Assembly (NCBI GenBank): GCA_949152475.1
Contig: OX424568.1
Coordinates: forward strand, 23,907,667 to 23,971,666
From: Terebella lapidaria
Lineage: Eukaryota > Annelida > Polychaeta > Terebellida > Terebellidae
Reading direction: 5' to 3'
Length of the DNA: 64,000 nucleotides
Positions 14,899 through 26,519 of the stretch are shown here, piece by piece (within the stretch, counting starts at the first letter, position 1; each line of letters opens with the position of its first letter). A program made the position numbers and the translations under genes. The notes below the pieces were generated by a model. It saw nothing but the letters and a program-made list of their open reading frames with translations. It did no database searches and was not told where the DNA came from.

Positions 14899-17451
14899 TC
14901 AACGATTCTCCTCCAGGAGAGGGTGCGGAGCCGTAGGGGTCTGTCGCTCGTGGAGCGACCCCATCCCAAATCCGAGGGACATGGCATTATATTCGGCCTG
15001 GCGGATGTGCGCGTCCATGGCCAGGACGTAACCACGACGTATAGCGCGGAAGTGCTGCTGGGCCAGATCATCGGCACTGGCCAATGCTAAAGACGGAAGA
15101 TGGTGTTCCGCATCCTCCGCTAACAACAGGGGGTCCGCATCTGTAGCGGCCTGTGTGATTCGGTCCATCCAGTAGGACTGGTGTGGTCCAAGTCCGGCGG
15201 GAAGGCGACGCGTGTCGTCGTCTTGATAAGGTTCGGCAAAGTCCGGATTAATCCCGGGGAGAACTTGTAGTCCGGGTAGAGTCCATTCGAGCAATCTTTG
15301 CCCGTGCTGGCGAAGTAGCTGGTAGTCCGCACCGAACTCACCAGATCCGTGAAGTCCGAAGTTGACCTCCAGGTCGCGAGGTAATGGATCCTGGTCCTCC
15401 AGGACCTCCATCCTTAGCCGAGGCCTGTCCGGGTCGTTGGCCCGAGTGACCAAGGTGGTCGTTGGTGGCAACAACTCCTCCTCGTAATCCAGGTACGGAG
15501 GAGGCGGTCCGAAGGTGATTAGGCCGCGGGACGGCTCCATGGGGGAGCCCGGCCTGCTGTCGGGTGTCCGACGTTGTCGAGGCTCTGGCTCGTCCTCAAT
15601 CGTCCGAAGTGGTGGCGGCTGGTCGCACTCCATTGGCGACTCAGTGTCCGTGATTGGGGTTTGAGAAGCCGTCCTTGGGGAAGGCTCTCTATCCACAGAG
15701 TCCGTAATTTTAGCCGTTTCCATGGGTTCGGCTGGGTCCGAAGATTCAGCCGCGTCTGTCTCGACCGTGGGTCGACTCGGCAGGGGCGGATATTCGTCCG
15801 GGGGTGGCACAAGTCCCTCCCGAACTCTATAGTCCGCAACATTAGGCGCTGTAGGCCTCTCAACAGTCCGACTTTTGGGTATCGCCCCCGAGGGCGAACT
15901 CCGTGCGGGAGTGGAAACTCCGGTGGTTGGTGAAGCCGAAGTTCGAGATTCGGCGGCCTTCATGGCCGAGGTCCGGTAGACGACGGGGCGGTCGAAATAG
16001 AAAGCTCCCGGCTTTCGGTAGCGGACGTGACGGTTGATCAGCTGGATGTCCCATACCATCCGTTCGACTTTTACTTCGTCAGCCCTGGTTTTTAGCTGAG
16101 CGAACTCGATACGGTCCAGTAGCAGTTGGACCTCAGGTGCGGAATTGGGCGGGTACTGTGACATCACCGCGGGCGCCATCGCCCAGATGCCGAAAGTTAA
16201 TACGGAGTCCGGCGTCCGTCGGAAGATGGGCACGGTCGCTGGTACGCGTGGTGGCCGGTAGTTCGGGTTGGGTTGCATGTCAACCCCACATCGCTTGGCG
16301 AAACGAGTGACCATATTCTCTGTGGCCATCAGTGATCCCCGTTGGAAGATGGGGAACCGGTCCGCGTGACTCGCCGTGGGCGTCGAGATATGCTGGATCA
16401 TGTCCGAGAGCGTCAGGGTCATGTACCCGTCCCGTGCGGGGCACACAAAGAATCGTACGAATGGCATATGGTACACCAGAACATGAGCATCCAGCTCCTG
16501 TGGGGTCTGAAGTGGGGCCCGGCGAGGCACCGTGGGCCAGGTCCGTTCGTGTTCTGACTCCTCCTCGCTTGTACAGAAGGGGCAGTCGAACCCTCCTGTT
16601 CCGAGGCGTAGCGGCATAAGAGTCAAGTACTGACTCTCTGTCAGTGTCGACGGTACGGAAAAATCATGGACGTGTCCATATCCCGCTTGTCGGTTTCGGT
16701 CGTAGAGTGGAACCACGTTCCAGTCGATCGGACTCGTCCCGTGGGGTGTGGGGGGACGAGGTACGAGCTCCATCAACTCGTCAACTTGACGGCGATATGT
16801 CCGTTGTCTTAAATCCCGCGACTCATGATTTCCCTGAGTCCGGAACAAGTCCGTATATGCTGAGGAATATCCTCGCGATGTCGTCGTGTGCGGGAGCAAC
16901 GCGAGAGGTCGTACGGGCTTGGCCGGTTTGGCTGAAGCAGGCGAAGTAGCCGACACGGCGGTCGGTCGTGCGGCTGTCACTGGCGGGGTAGCCATCATTT
17001 GTTTTGGTCCGGAGTCCGAAGTAACACTAGCCGTGGCTTTAGCTGCGTCTCTGGCAGCCATGGCTTGCTCCACAATTCTCCCGCCTTCTTCCAGGCGCTG
17101 GAAGTCAGGCGCACTTAAGTCCGGCATCGAGTCCGATGATGGACTCGGCGTATGACGCTCTCCACGTTGAGCGAGTTTCGCTATTACTTTCCTACGAATG
17201 TCCGTTTCGGCCCCAGAGGCCGTTTCTGTATCTGATATCGTGATCAGGTCCGAGGTAGGGGAAACTGTTCCCGGTGCGCTGTCGGCTGTCGCCGATTCTC
17301 CAAGTACGATGGGATGTTCCGGCTCATCCCCAGCCTCCACTATTCTCACAGCAAGTGGAAGTTCGTTGTTATCGGCATCAGATGCCGTCTTATTGTCCGG
17401 TGGCTTATCTCTCTCCTTGTCGGAAGACGACATAGTTCGAACTTCGCTCAC
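14899..17451 (-). CDS. 850-codon extra ORF of the LTR element, function unknown
   Basis: This single long open frame lies in sense orientation between integrase and the 3' LTR, where env sits in retroviruses. It has no signal peptide or membrane segment, so it does not look like an envelope. Residues 1-190 are acidic and rich in Ser, Thr and Ala. Residues ~190-500 look globular and contain a possible zinc finger (FDCPFC at ~286-291, then HVLVYH ~40 residues later, a CxxC...HxxxxH arrangement). Residues ~500-690 are Pro/Ser-rich and disordered-looking. The last 150 residues contain likely helices. I do not recognise the family. Being fully open next to an interrupted pol, it is either young or under recent constraint. 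Strong codon bias (many CCG, GTC and TCC codons) resembles the gag region. Confidence 0.7.
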   Translation of the reverse strand: MSEVRTMSSSDKERDKPPDNKTASDADNNELPLAVRIVEAGDEPEHPIVLGESATADSAPGTVSPTSDLITISDTETASGAETDIRRKVIAKLAQRGERHTPSPSSDSMPDLSAPDFQRLEEGGRIVEQAMAARDAAKATASVTSDSGPKQMMATPPVTAARPTAVSATSPASAKPAKPVRPLALLPHTTTSRGYSSAYTDLFRTQGNHESRDLRQRTYRRQVDELMELVPRPPTPHGTSPIDWNVVPLYDRNRQAGYGHVHDFSVPSTLTESQYLTLMPLRLGTGGFDCPFCTSEEESEHERTWPTVPRRAPLQTPQELDAHVLVYHMPFVRFFVCPARDGYMTLTLSDMIQHISTPTASHADRFPIFQRGSLMATENMVTRFAKRCGVDMQPNPNYRPPRVPATVPIFRRTPDSVLTFGIWAMAPAVMSQYPPNSAPEVQLLLDRIEFAQLKTRADEVKVERMVWDIQLINRHVRYRKPGAFYFDRPVVYRTSAMKAAESRTSASPTTGVSTPARSSPSGAIPKSRTVERPTAPNVADYRVREGLVPPPDEYPPLPSRPTVETDAAESSDPAEPMETAKITDSVDREPSPRTASQTPITDTESPMECDQPPPLRTIEDEPEPRQRRTPDSRPGSPMEPSRGLITFGPPPPYLDYEEELLPPTTTLVTRANDPDRPRLRMEVLEDQDPLPRDLEVNFGLHGSGEFGADYQLLRQHGQRLLEWTLPGLQVLPGINPDFAEPYQDDDTRRLPAGLGPHQSYWMDRITQAATDADPLLLAEDAEHHLPSLALASADDLAQQHFRAIRRGYVLAMDAHIRQAEYNAMSLGFGMGSLHERQTPTAPHPLLEENR

Positions 17452-19034
17452 TGGCGTGAGCCCTCACTCAATAGTCCGACTGGTTATTTAGTACAATGTA
17501 CGTATCAAATCACACACAAGGTTCGTGAAATGTTATTCAATAGTCTGTGCTATTGCCATACGAAATATATATTCAAAGTAGTGTCTGATTGTCTCTCAAG
17601 ATCACTGTAGTATCAACACTTTTCCGCTAGATGTTCACTCTCCAGTGTCCGCAGCCAGAATGACCCACTTCCAAAACTTTCCTGCTTATCTGGCATCCGT
17701 ACACACACAAAGTGCTGACAGTGTCTTTTGCGGTTTTCCACAATCGGGGGGTGCGCTCTGTCTATTGTCTTTATACGTCTTTTTACGTTCGCTTGATCCA
17801 TCTCGGCTCTCAGTTGTGCGAAGAGGGGGCGGTCCATCACCTAGGCAACGCGTGTACATCAAAGCTCTGGTTCATCACACCAGTCAAGCGGGGCAGTAGG
17901 TTAGCACACAGCTGCTCTATTTTCCCATAGTCCGACACAAACTTCTGGATAACGCAATCCAATCATTTCACTGTCCTTCTAGCATACAGTCAAAATTACT
18001 GCACCTTTTACGTGCTTCCACTCTCTATTGTATTAGCTGGGAAAGTTTATGGGGGTGCCGCGGGTTTACTTGTGCTTTATGCTTTTCCGTGTGAACTCTT
18101 ACAATTAGTCCGTTCCTTATCTGCACAATTAGCAAACAATAAACTTTTGACCAACTTGTTTATAACAGATGATCACTGTCCGTACATATTCTGCGGTATA
18201 AATACCAAGCTCACAGAAGTTTGCTCAGTCCGTTCATTTTCATCTAGTGCCGTAGATAATGGAACCGCTGATATTATCATGGGGGTGATGGGGTGATCTG
18301 GGCGGCCCTGCCGTGGCGCGTTGCGTAATTTTCAATGAATGTGATGACAGATCGCGCGTTGGAATGCAGAGGTTTATTTACATAGACGAATCCTGCTCCT
18401 GAGGGCATTCCCCTGAATTGTGCGTAGGGGGAGCAGAGGCTCTTATCAGACGCTTGCTCGGGAGATGGCTATCCTCTCACCTCGTCCGCGACAAAGTGAT
18501 CTTACTCACGGCAGGACATGACGGCTGACACATGGGTGGAATTGTTAGTCATGCAATATTTAGGTAGTGCGCAACAGGCGCGAGATGGTATGGAGAAGTG
18601 CGAAGTTATATGCAATGCATAACACACATATACCACATTATAGCATCGTAACCAGCATCAATATTATAACGTCATATCAATATTATATATGAAAATTGCC
18701 TCACTGACATCAGTATATAGAAATGGTTATTTGAAATGAATATGTACATAATATTATTATATTATAAATATATTTTGGGGTGATATGACATCATAGTCCA
18801 ATAGACGGGCATTTATTCATCATCATAGAGATCAGTCCCTTGGCACAGCCGTGGTTATCTGAACCGGGCTGGGCGGCGAATCGTGCGTCTGGGTCGATTG
18901 TACGGAGCAGGCTGGGGCGTAGCCTCGCTTGTTGACGAGTCCGTAACAATCGCAGGTTTGGGTCCGCGGGGTTTTGGCGCTCGCTGTGAAGCGCTGGAGT
19001 TCGACTTGAGCAATTTTCTCTTCTGGCGACGGCG
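17452..19034 (-). other. Internal non-coding segment of the LTR element
   Basis: 1.6 kb between integrase and the extra ORF. No domain is seen in short frames on either strand. Around 18290-18830 the composition changes. In element orientation there is an AATAAA-bearing motif (near 18375) in a context like that of the element's own LTRs (TTTATTTA followed by GAxGAxTCxTG on the plus strand). It might be an old LTR-like insert or a regulatory segment for the downstream ORF, but I find no clear boundaries or target duplication. Confidence 0.4.
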
Positions 19035-20411
19035 TCACGGTCCGGATGTGTGGCTTCTCCGACTGGCGGGTGATGACGAAGTATCAGTCTCGGTAGTCCG
19101 ATCTGTGTCTGACGATTTGTCTTGTACGGTGACGTCCCAAGGGTAGAGGAATTCCTTGAGGAGCTCCAGGGGATCGTTCGATGGTTCGGTCTTGGAGTCT
19201 GTGCTGCCTGACGACTCAGGTGGCGATCCGACTTGAGGTTGAAGGTTCAGCAACTGTGCTTCGCCTTCGTACGGTTTAATGACGTCCAGATGGACGACTG
19301 TAGTATTTCGTGGATTGGAGACTAGAGCAATTCGATAGTCTACCTCAGTAACGCATTCCAGGACTCTCCAGGGTCCGGTCCAGGGTCGGGCGAATTTGTT
19401 ATTCTGAGTAAGGGGCAGGTAGTAGTACCGTACCAACTCTCCCGGCTGGAACTGAGGGCGAGATTTCGCATGTGCGTCATACCCCATTTTCTGGCGGGTT
19501 GCAGCTTTTTGCAGATGATCTTGCGCAAACCCATGGGCAGCTCTGATAGCAGTTCGGAGATACTCGACGTATTCGGGTCCGCATGGAGGTAGTGGTTCTG
19601 GGTCATACGTAGGAAACATCAAGTCAACAGGCAAATTGCATTCATGTCCGTATACCATCAGGTGTGGTGTACACCCAGTAGAAGAATGCACCGAGGTGCG
19701 GTACGCCATGAGTACATATGGTAAGTGCAGATCCCAGTCATTCCCACGATCACTGACGAATGCAATCAACATATTCAACAAAGTCCGATTGAATCGTTCG
19801 ACTTGACCATCACTTTGTGGGCGGTAGGGCGTGGTCCGAATTTTCTTGGCGCCCAGAAGGCGTACAACGCTCCGAAATAATGTCGACTCAAATTCCGTTC
19901 CTTGGTCGCTGTGTATGGCTTTCGGTACCCCATGGTACACGATCCAACAATTCACCAGAACATCGGCGACATTTTTGGCCGTATGGCGGCGGAGCGGGAA
20001 TGCGTCCGTGTACTTTGAAAAGTAGTCCGATATGACAAGAATGTACCTGTGACCTCGTCCGGTAACTTTATGGGTATCTAGGATATCCATGGCAATACGA
20101 TCAAATGGCGCCCCAGTTGGTAGTTGCGTTAGAGGCGATTTCTTGGGCGCTGATTTTCCTTTCCGTGACACACACTGCGGGCAGCGGGCGCACCAGCGGG
20201 CAACATCCAAGGCAAGACCTGGCCAGTAAAACCGGCGTTTTACTCTCTCAACAGTCCGTTGTATTCCGAGGTGGCCTACGACCTTGAGGTCGTGGAGTTG
20301 GTGTAGAACCACCGTTCCTAATGCCGCTGGTAACACAGTTTGTACGACAGTCCGACCAGCTGGGTCCGGCTTGGTAGTTCGTATGAGGACTCCATCCTGT
20401 AGCGCTAACAA
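19035..20411 (-). pseudogene. Integrase region of the LTR element
   Basis: It has an N-terminal HHCC zinc-binding region (HDLKVVGHLG ... CARCPQC), then a DDE catalytic core recognisable from MDILDTHKVTG, HSDQGTEFES and PYRPQSDGQVERFNR, and a C-terminal GPWRV segment typical of Ty3/Gypsy integrases. No chromodomain follows. The C-terminal ~60 residues are Ser/Thr-rich. It belongs to the broken element and is described as a part only. Confidence 0.9.
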
Positions 20412-20485
20412 AGTCGATCATGAAACCAAAGTTTTCACTTCCTCACCGTAGCGGGCGACTTCCTTTGACGTGGGTTTCGTTCCGT

Positions 20486-21295
20486 TCAATACCCACTGTT
20501 GTACGACTCCGACGCTCGGGTCGACTTGCTGAGCAGCAACAATGTCTGCTGTGGAATAGTCCGTGGATTGGACAGCCATTCTTGTCCGTTCAATTTCACA
20601 TCCAATGCTCGCACACGTGCAGCTTGGCGTATGGAGATCATCCGAGATAAGACCGGTGATGTCATAGTATCACTGTCCAGGAGGTCTTTCTCGGGTCCGA
20701 CAGGAACCACCGTAATTCGTCTGACGGGAAGTTCTCCAGAACTTGTTTCCGGGTCCGTGGGTGGAACGACTAAGCGTCCAGGGCAGTCCGAATGTTTGCA
20801 ACTATGGCAACGGGAAAGTCCGTCAGCATGTTTGTGGAGCTTTCCAGGACGATGTTCAATATGAAAGTCATATTGCTGCAGTTTGGCTAACCAGCGAGCC
20901 AACATACCGTCCGCATCGTTGTAATTCTTTAACCATCGCAGAGAGCTATGGTCAGTTCATAACAGGAATCTGCGTCCCCACAAATAATGTCGGTAATGCT
21001 GAATCATTTCAACAACAGCCAACAGTTCTCTATAGGTCGTACATTAATTCCGTTGCGTGCAGGACAGCGTCTTGCTTGCAAAGCCAATCGGGATTTCCTT
21101 TCCATTGACACGCTGTGAAAGCGCGCCTCCGATGGCGTAACCGCTGGCGTCGGTATCAAGAATGAAATAATCGTCCGCATCTTGTGACGGATGGGCGAGC
21201 TTGGGAGCCTTGATAAGTGCGTTCTGGAGCCTCCTAAAGGCGTTCCGTTGGGGCGATCCCCACGTGAAGCGACATTCACCCCGGGTGAGTGCCAC
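20486..21295 (-). pseudogene. RNase H region of the LTR element
   Basis: The motif YFILDTDASGYAIGGALSQ marks the start of a Ty3/Gypsy RNase H. The connection toward integrase is seen in the HIEHRPGKLHKHADGLSR motif near 20,850. It is part of the interrupted pol. Confidence 0.85.
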
Positions 21296-21302
21296 CAGAG
21301 GT

Positions 21303-23315
21303 TCAGCAATTTCGGCATAGTCTTTTTATGAACCTCCTGTGGTAATTGGCAAACCCCAGGAAAGCTCGTACGTCCGTAATCTCGCAGGGAGTCGGCCATT
21401 CCCTAATAGCCTTGACCTTGTTCGGGTCCACCCTGATTCCTTGTCCACTGACGATAAATCCCAGATATAGGATTTCCCGTTGAAAGAGTTCGCACTTTTT
21501 GGGTTGTAAGCGTAACCCGGCAGTTCGTATCCGATCGAGGACCGCTTCCAGATTGGCAAGCGCCTGATCAAAAGTGCGTCCGTATGCTATCACGTCATCC
21601 AGATAGCACATACATCTGGTCCACAGATATCCGCGCAAGATGGTCTCCATGAGACGTTCGAAAGTCGCTGGCGCGTTGCTCAGTCCGAACGGCATAACCC
21701 TGAATTGGTATAGGCCTTTCCGGGTGGCGAAGGCCGTCTTGGGTCGGTCCGTCGGGTCTACTTCGACCTGCCAATATCCCGAGGCGAGATCTAAGGCCGA
21801 GAAGTAGTTCGCTCATGCGTCATGCGTGTCTTGAATGTTCGGAAGAGGGTACGAATCTTTCCCTGTTACGTCATTGAGCAGACGATAGTCCACACAGAAT
21901 CGTACCTGTCCGTTTTTCTTTCGTACCAACACCACTTGTGAACTCCATGGTGATTCCGAAGGTTCGATACATCCAAGTCGCAACATTTTGTCAACTTCCT
22001 CGTCTATGATGTGTTGTTGCGCTTGGGGTACGCGACGTTGTCGCTGACGAATTGGGGCGCTTGTACCCGTGTCGATCCGATGTTGCACTACATGCGTCCG
22101 TCCGAGCTGTCGGTCGGGGCACATGAAAGTGTCTCTGTACCGATATACCAAATTGGCACAGCACCGTTGCTGTTCAGGTGCTAGTCCAGCACGGTCCACC
22201 ATCTCCCGTAGGTGTGGCGGGAGGTCTTCGTAATGGTTAACGTTCGTGTAGGGAACTTCCGGTTCCTCTCCTGACTTCGGCAGAGCGCCCACAATACTGT
22301 CAACGGGGCTCGCTATGGCTATTGGATCTGAGCGAGTCAGAGTTACGCCCGCATCCGCGGGGTTCACCACAGTCACTTTAACACACTTCCGGTTCAATGA
22401 GGTCAATGTGCGATCCATAATCAAGTCCGTTCCTTCCGGAAAGTTCGTCATGGGCTGAATGAGCCGAGGGTGTTGGCGCACCCTGACCTTTGAGGTCGGT
22501 ACAAGTTCGACTATGGCCTCGCTGCGTGGCGGTACCGTAACTGCTCGACGTACAGCCATGCGTACAACATTAGCTTCGAAGTCCTTGTATGCAAACAGGA
22601 TTTCCTTGTTAATTTCGACAGTTCCATCACCATAATTAACGATGGCTTTCGTTTGTCGGAAGAAATTCATGCCCAAAATCATTTCATCATGAATTGCCGC
22701 TACACAAAATGTCACTGTCATTTCTTTCGTTCCGACCTTGATCGTAAGGTCTAGAAGTCCGTCGATCGGGCTGGAGTCTCCGTTGACATCCCGAATGGTC
22801 GCCATGGTCGGGCGTAGAGTGCGCTGTTCGACAGGCACGTGTCGCATCATGTCCTTTCGGAGCAGAGAAACCTGTGCTCCTGAGTCCATTACTGCTTTAA
22901 AAGTTCGTTCCCCAACATGCACTGGCAATTTCCAGCACTCATGGGCGGCCAGACTTCGACTGATAAAAATCGGTCCATCGAGGTCCTCCTTAGGCAGTAG
23001 GAGTGGAAGTTTCAGTCTTCCCGGCTTAGTTTCAGGTCCCGATGGGAAAGCGTAAAAGCCTCCATCATCCGACACCCATTCGATTTCAGACATAGAGTCC
23101 GTTCCTGTATCGCCGGTGGTGCGTGTCGACACCCCTTCGTGACGATTAGTCCGTGATGGCCTGCGCGGCAATGGTTCCGACACCCCTTCGTGGAGGGATT
23201 CCGTACCTGAAGTCGACGAAGCACACTTGGCGCACACCCCTTCGTGGAGCGGAAGGGCCCGTGGTGTCGGCGCCAGCTTGGGTGGCGTCGTGTTCGTAGC
23301 CGTGGACACAACCAC
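21303..23315 (-). pseudogene. Protease and reverse transcriptase region of the LTR element
   Basis: The retropepsin motif VMDSGAQVSLL and the partner motif MILGMNFF identify the protease. RT motifs include PSESPWSSQVVLVRKKNG, FCVDYRLLN, PFGLSNAPATF and the catalytic YLDD box, then LGFIVSGQGI. The sequence before the protease carries three HEGVS/C repeats. Part of the broken pol. Confidence 0.9.
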
Positions 23316-23380
23316 TGGTTTGGAGCTTTGAGCGTAACTCGGTTTAACGGAAGGTTCTTGCTCCGCAGTTCCTTCCTCCC

Positions 23381-25831
23381 TTAGTTTGACGGCCTGGCCT
23401 GTGGTGGTGGCTGGGCCGGTGGCGTCGTAGCCATTGGCTGAGAGTTCGAGTTCGGTATACCGATCTGTCCGTTATTCCGATTTGCGCCAGGGCGTGGCGG
23501 GAACGGTTTCATCCCGTTTCGTACCAATATGTCCTTCAAACGGAAACACCGTATCCATCTGTGTCCCGGTTTCTTACAGAAGAAACATATTTCAGTTCGA
23601 CCTTGAGGCGTAGGACGGTCGCCACGAGCCTGAGCGATAGCTCGTAGAACGGAGTATAGCGCGTCCTCACCATATTGTCCGCACTCATCACTAACAACAC
23701 ACTGGAACGCTTCTGCGACCCATTCACGGGAGCAGGAAGGGACGGAATGTTCTTCACACCCTTGCAGTCCGGTCGTGTCGCTATCGGCGGGGTCGTAGTA
23801 TGCAGTGATCTGATCGGGAGTTGGTGTATCCCAATGGTTCAACTGTCCGATCGCACATGAAAGTTCGTCATTCGCTTCCGTGTCGTCGGCATACCCGTGG
23901 TAGGTAGCGTCCGCTCGGCGGGTACCGTGGGGCCGATCTCTCTTGGTCCGCTGCTGGCGACTCTCCACTTTCAGTACAGCCGTGAGGGCGTCGCTGTACG
24001 AAGTAAATGTCATTACACAAAGTCTATCCGCAATATGGTCAGGCTGACCATTGACAAATTGCGAAATAACAGTTCGTTGGAGAAACGTCATCAAACACCT
24101 GTTCCGCTATGGCTTGTAACCGTTCAAGGAAATGTTCGGCATCCTCCTTCCGTTCACGTTTCAAGAACGGAAAGTCGTCACGTTTCGACTGTCGGCGGGC
24201 GGCGGGTTCCCACTCTTCCAGGAGACGACGCCTGAATTCATCCCAAGGCGTGTTGAATGGAATGTTCAGAGCGATTGCTTCCGCTCGTCCGCGTAACGTA
24301 CTACGGAATGTCGTAGTTTTGTTCAGGTCCGTGTACGTGAATGCAGCCGTAAACTGTTCGAAGCTGCGGAGGTACTGGTTCAGATTACCCTCCTTGAACG
24401 TGGCTCGCCACTGTGCTGGTTTGGCAGTGCTCAGCGCTAGCGTCGAGATGATGGGCGCTTGTGATGCCGCTGTCGTAGCGCTTGCAGTCGTCGTAGAAAC
24501 GGCGGGAGTTGGCGGCGCGACCTCCGTGGTCAGTGCAGCAGTGGTCGTGATGACCGGTACGACGTATGGCGTGGTGTCGGGTGCGGGCGGATAGCCAGCG
24601 TGATTTGGCAACGGCGCGGTTTGGGAGACCGGTCCGTATGGCGGCGACATTTCCGGCATTCCATATGACGGAGTTGGGTGTGACATTTGTGGGAACTGAT
24701 ATCCCGAACCAGGAGCGTACACACTTGGAACTGCTACTCCAGGGTTTTGTGGCACAATTCCCAGATTGGGCACTATTCCGCGATTGTACGCGGCGACACC
24801 GTACGCTGGTACTCCATGGTTTGGTACAGCTACTCCCCCATGATTGGGTACTGCTATTCCCCCATGATTGTGCATGGGCACCGCATTTCCATAGTTGGGC
24901 ACTTAGCCGTGTGAGGCGGAATGTTCCGCGGGTAGCGACGGTTCGCCGTTCGATGGTCCGATGTTGACCACCGGTGGTGGTAGGTGCGCAGGGTGTGTGT
25001 TTTCGCTGGTGTCGGAGATCGGTACTCCGATGTTGCGCGGTCGGCGATCGATGGTGTCGCTGGTGTATCGGACCTCCGATCTCGGCGCGGGTGCGTGGAA
25101 TCGTGTCGGCGGGTCGTTCGTCTGGGCGGCGTTGAACCTGGGGTCGGCCGCGGGGGTACTCTCGGTGGCGGCTCTTCTCCGGTTCGGCAGGTGGACATCC
25201 GGCAGCTCCCCCGTGACGACTGGGTCGGCCGGTACTCTGGAGTACACCGGCGGGGTTTCGGTTGGGTCGTGTCAGTGTGTGGATCGTTACCGATGGGCGC
25301 GACATTACATTGTCGTGTCGCGGATACAGTTCAGCACGCGTATCCGATTCATGCGACCATTGTGGGACACGCGACCGACTCGGCGGGTGCGTTAACATTG
25401 AATTGTCATAGTTCGTTGGGCGTACACTCACCGACTTGGGTAGCGGGTCAGTATTGGGTTGGCGCTGGAAGCGCGCATAGTCCGTTTCACTTCCGTCGCG
25501 ACCTTGGCGGTCCGGCAGGTGTCGCGTGGTATGACCGCGCATGCGCGTCAAGGATTTCTGTCATCGTGCGCGACGGCTGGTAAGGGTCACCGTCCAACAG
25601 TTCTTCGAGGTTACTATCGGCTCGCATCCAGTCCGGCATGTACTCTACGGATGCCGCCGACGATAGTTCGTACAGTTCGTTTGGCGGTTGTACTTGCGAT
25701 AGCGTAATAGTATCGCTCATCGCCACTGACCTTGGTCGTGAAGTTCGCTGGTTCGACTGGGCCGGATTCATCGTCACCTCTTCTTCCGGGCTTGGTCCGA
25801 TCGGGTTCCGAGTCGTAGATCGGGTATTCAT
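23381..25831 (-). pseudogene. Gag region of the LTR element
   Basis: It starts with a charged, disordered-looking segment, then a PNHG/PNYG-repeat and Thr/Ala/Pro-rich stretch. A retrotransposon gag core follows (recognisable from FRSTLRGRAEAIALN and PWDEFRRRLLEEW), then a CCHC knuckle (CFFCKKPGHRWIRC) near 23560. It is close in organisation to other Ty3/Gypsy gags. It is duplicated at 30327-32785 with very few differences. The frame is interrupted. Confidence 0.85.
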
Positions 25832-25882
25832 TGGAAGTTCGTACGTCGGGATAGTTCGTAAGCCGAGAACTGGCCTTCGCTA

Positions 25883-25900
25883 TCCTGGTCACGGCACCAA
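25883..25900 (-). promoter_or_regulatory. Primer binding site of the LTR element
   Basis: Directly after the 5' LTR in element orientation is T followed by TGGTGCCGTGACCAGGA. The TGG start is complementary to a tRNA CCA end. The primer tRNA was not identified. The same sequence follows the third LTR. Confidence 0.7.
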
Positions 25901-26519
25901 TGTGACGGAATAGTGGAGTTCTTCAGGCGGCTATTACGCCCACCGATCGAATAGTTCGATGTATGTTGTGCGTTGACACACAAACGGGAAGTCCGACGTA
26001 AGTTTCAATAATATCCGAGTTTATTTAGATGATTCTGGTCCGATGTACGATCACTCTCACATTCAATCGTAATCCCCACAATAGTCCGAAGTATTAATAG
26101 TCTAATATGAATTTAATAGCTTCTAATAACAATATTTGGCGTAGTACCTCTCAATCCAACTTCTCTCTCCAACAGATTCTACACAACTACATTGTCCGTG
26201 GGAAAGCACGGGGCTAAGTCTATGATGTGTGTGGGTTTTCCCGCGTAACGTGGCAGGTGTTCATGTAAAATGGCGGGAAAGTGATGTCATGTCTGTGTGG
26301 GCGGAGTCATGTGTCTGGGAATGTGGTGATTGGTGGGATTGTAGGAAGTGATAACGTGAGCAGTGTTGTTTACATGTAGATGTGGTGCGAGGACGGTGCG
26401 TGCCCGGTGACGTAAGGTAAGTAAGTATGAAGTCATGTGATGAATCTGTGCCGTGTATGTCGAGTGGGAGAATGTGTCAGGGACGGGTTTCGGGCCATAA
26501 CAGTCATAAATATTCTACA
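25901..26519 (-). repeat. 5' LTR of the Ty3/Gypsy element
   Basis: 619 bp. It is nearly identical to the 3' LTR and differs from the third LTR (32855-33473) at about two positions. Its right flank starts with the TAGT target repeat and then DIRS-type sequence. Confidence 0.93.

Larger units (their letters stand above)
13530..26519 (-). mobile_element. Young Ty3/Gypsy-type LTR retrotransposon (~13 kb), broken
   Basis: This is a minus-strand element with two 619-bp LTRs (13530-14148 and 25901-26519) that differ at only about five positions (<1%), so it is recent. It is flanked by a 4-bp TAGT repeat (13526-13529 and 26520-26523). In element order it has 5' LTR, primer site, gag with a CCHC knuckle, DSGA-type aspartic protease, RT, RNase H, integrase, a 1.6-kb gap, an 850-codon extra ORF, a polypurine tract and the 3' LTR. 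The RT-RNase H-integrase order places it in Ty3/Gypsy. No chromodomain is seen and the clade is undetermined. The gag-pol reading frame is interrupted at several places (roughly four to six), so it is a broken fossil. It is inserted near the end of a DIRS-type element. Confidence 0.92.

Noticed and set aside
14899-17451. Reading the extra ORF as a retroviral envelope
   Set aside because: No signal peptide, no hydrophobic fusion or anchor segment and few cysteines. The position alone is not enough.
15574-17610. Several plus-strand frames of 70-120 codons opposite the extra ORF
   Set aside because: They are shadows of the long minus-strand ORF with skewed composition. No domain was seen.
24984-25583. 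Plus-strand 199-codon frame (and its 243-codon counterpart at 31930-32661)
   Set aside because: They are antisense shadows of the GC-rich gag region. The minus strand carries recognisable gag features while these frames are Arg/Gly/Val-rich with no domain.
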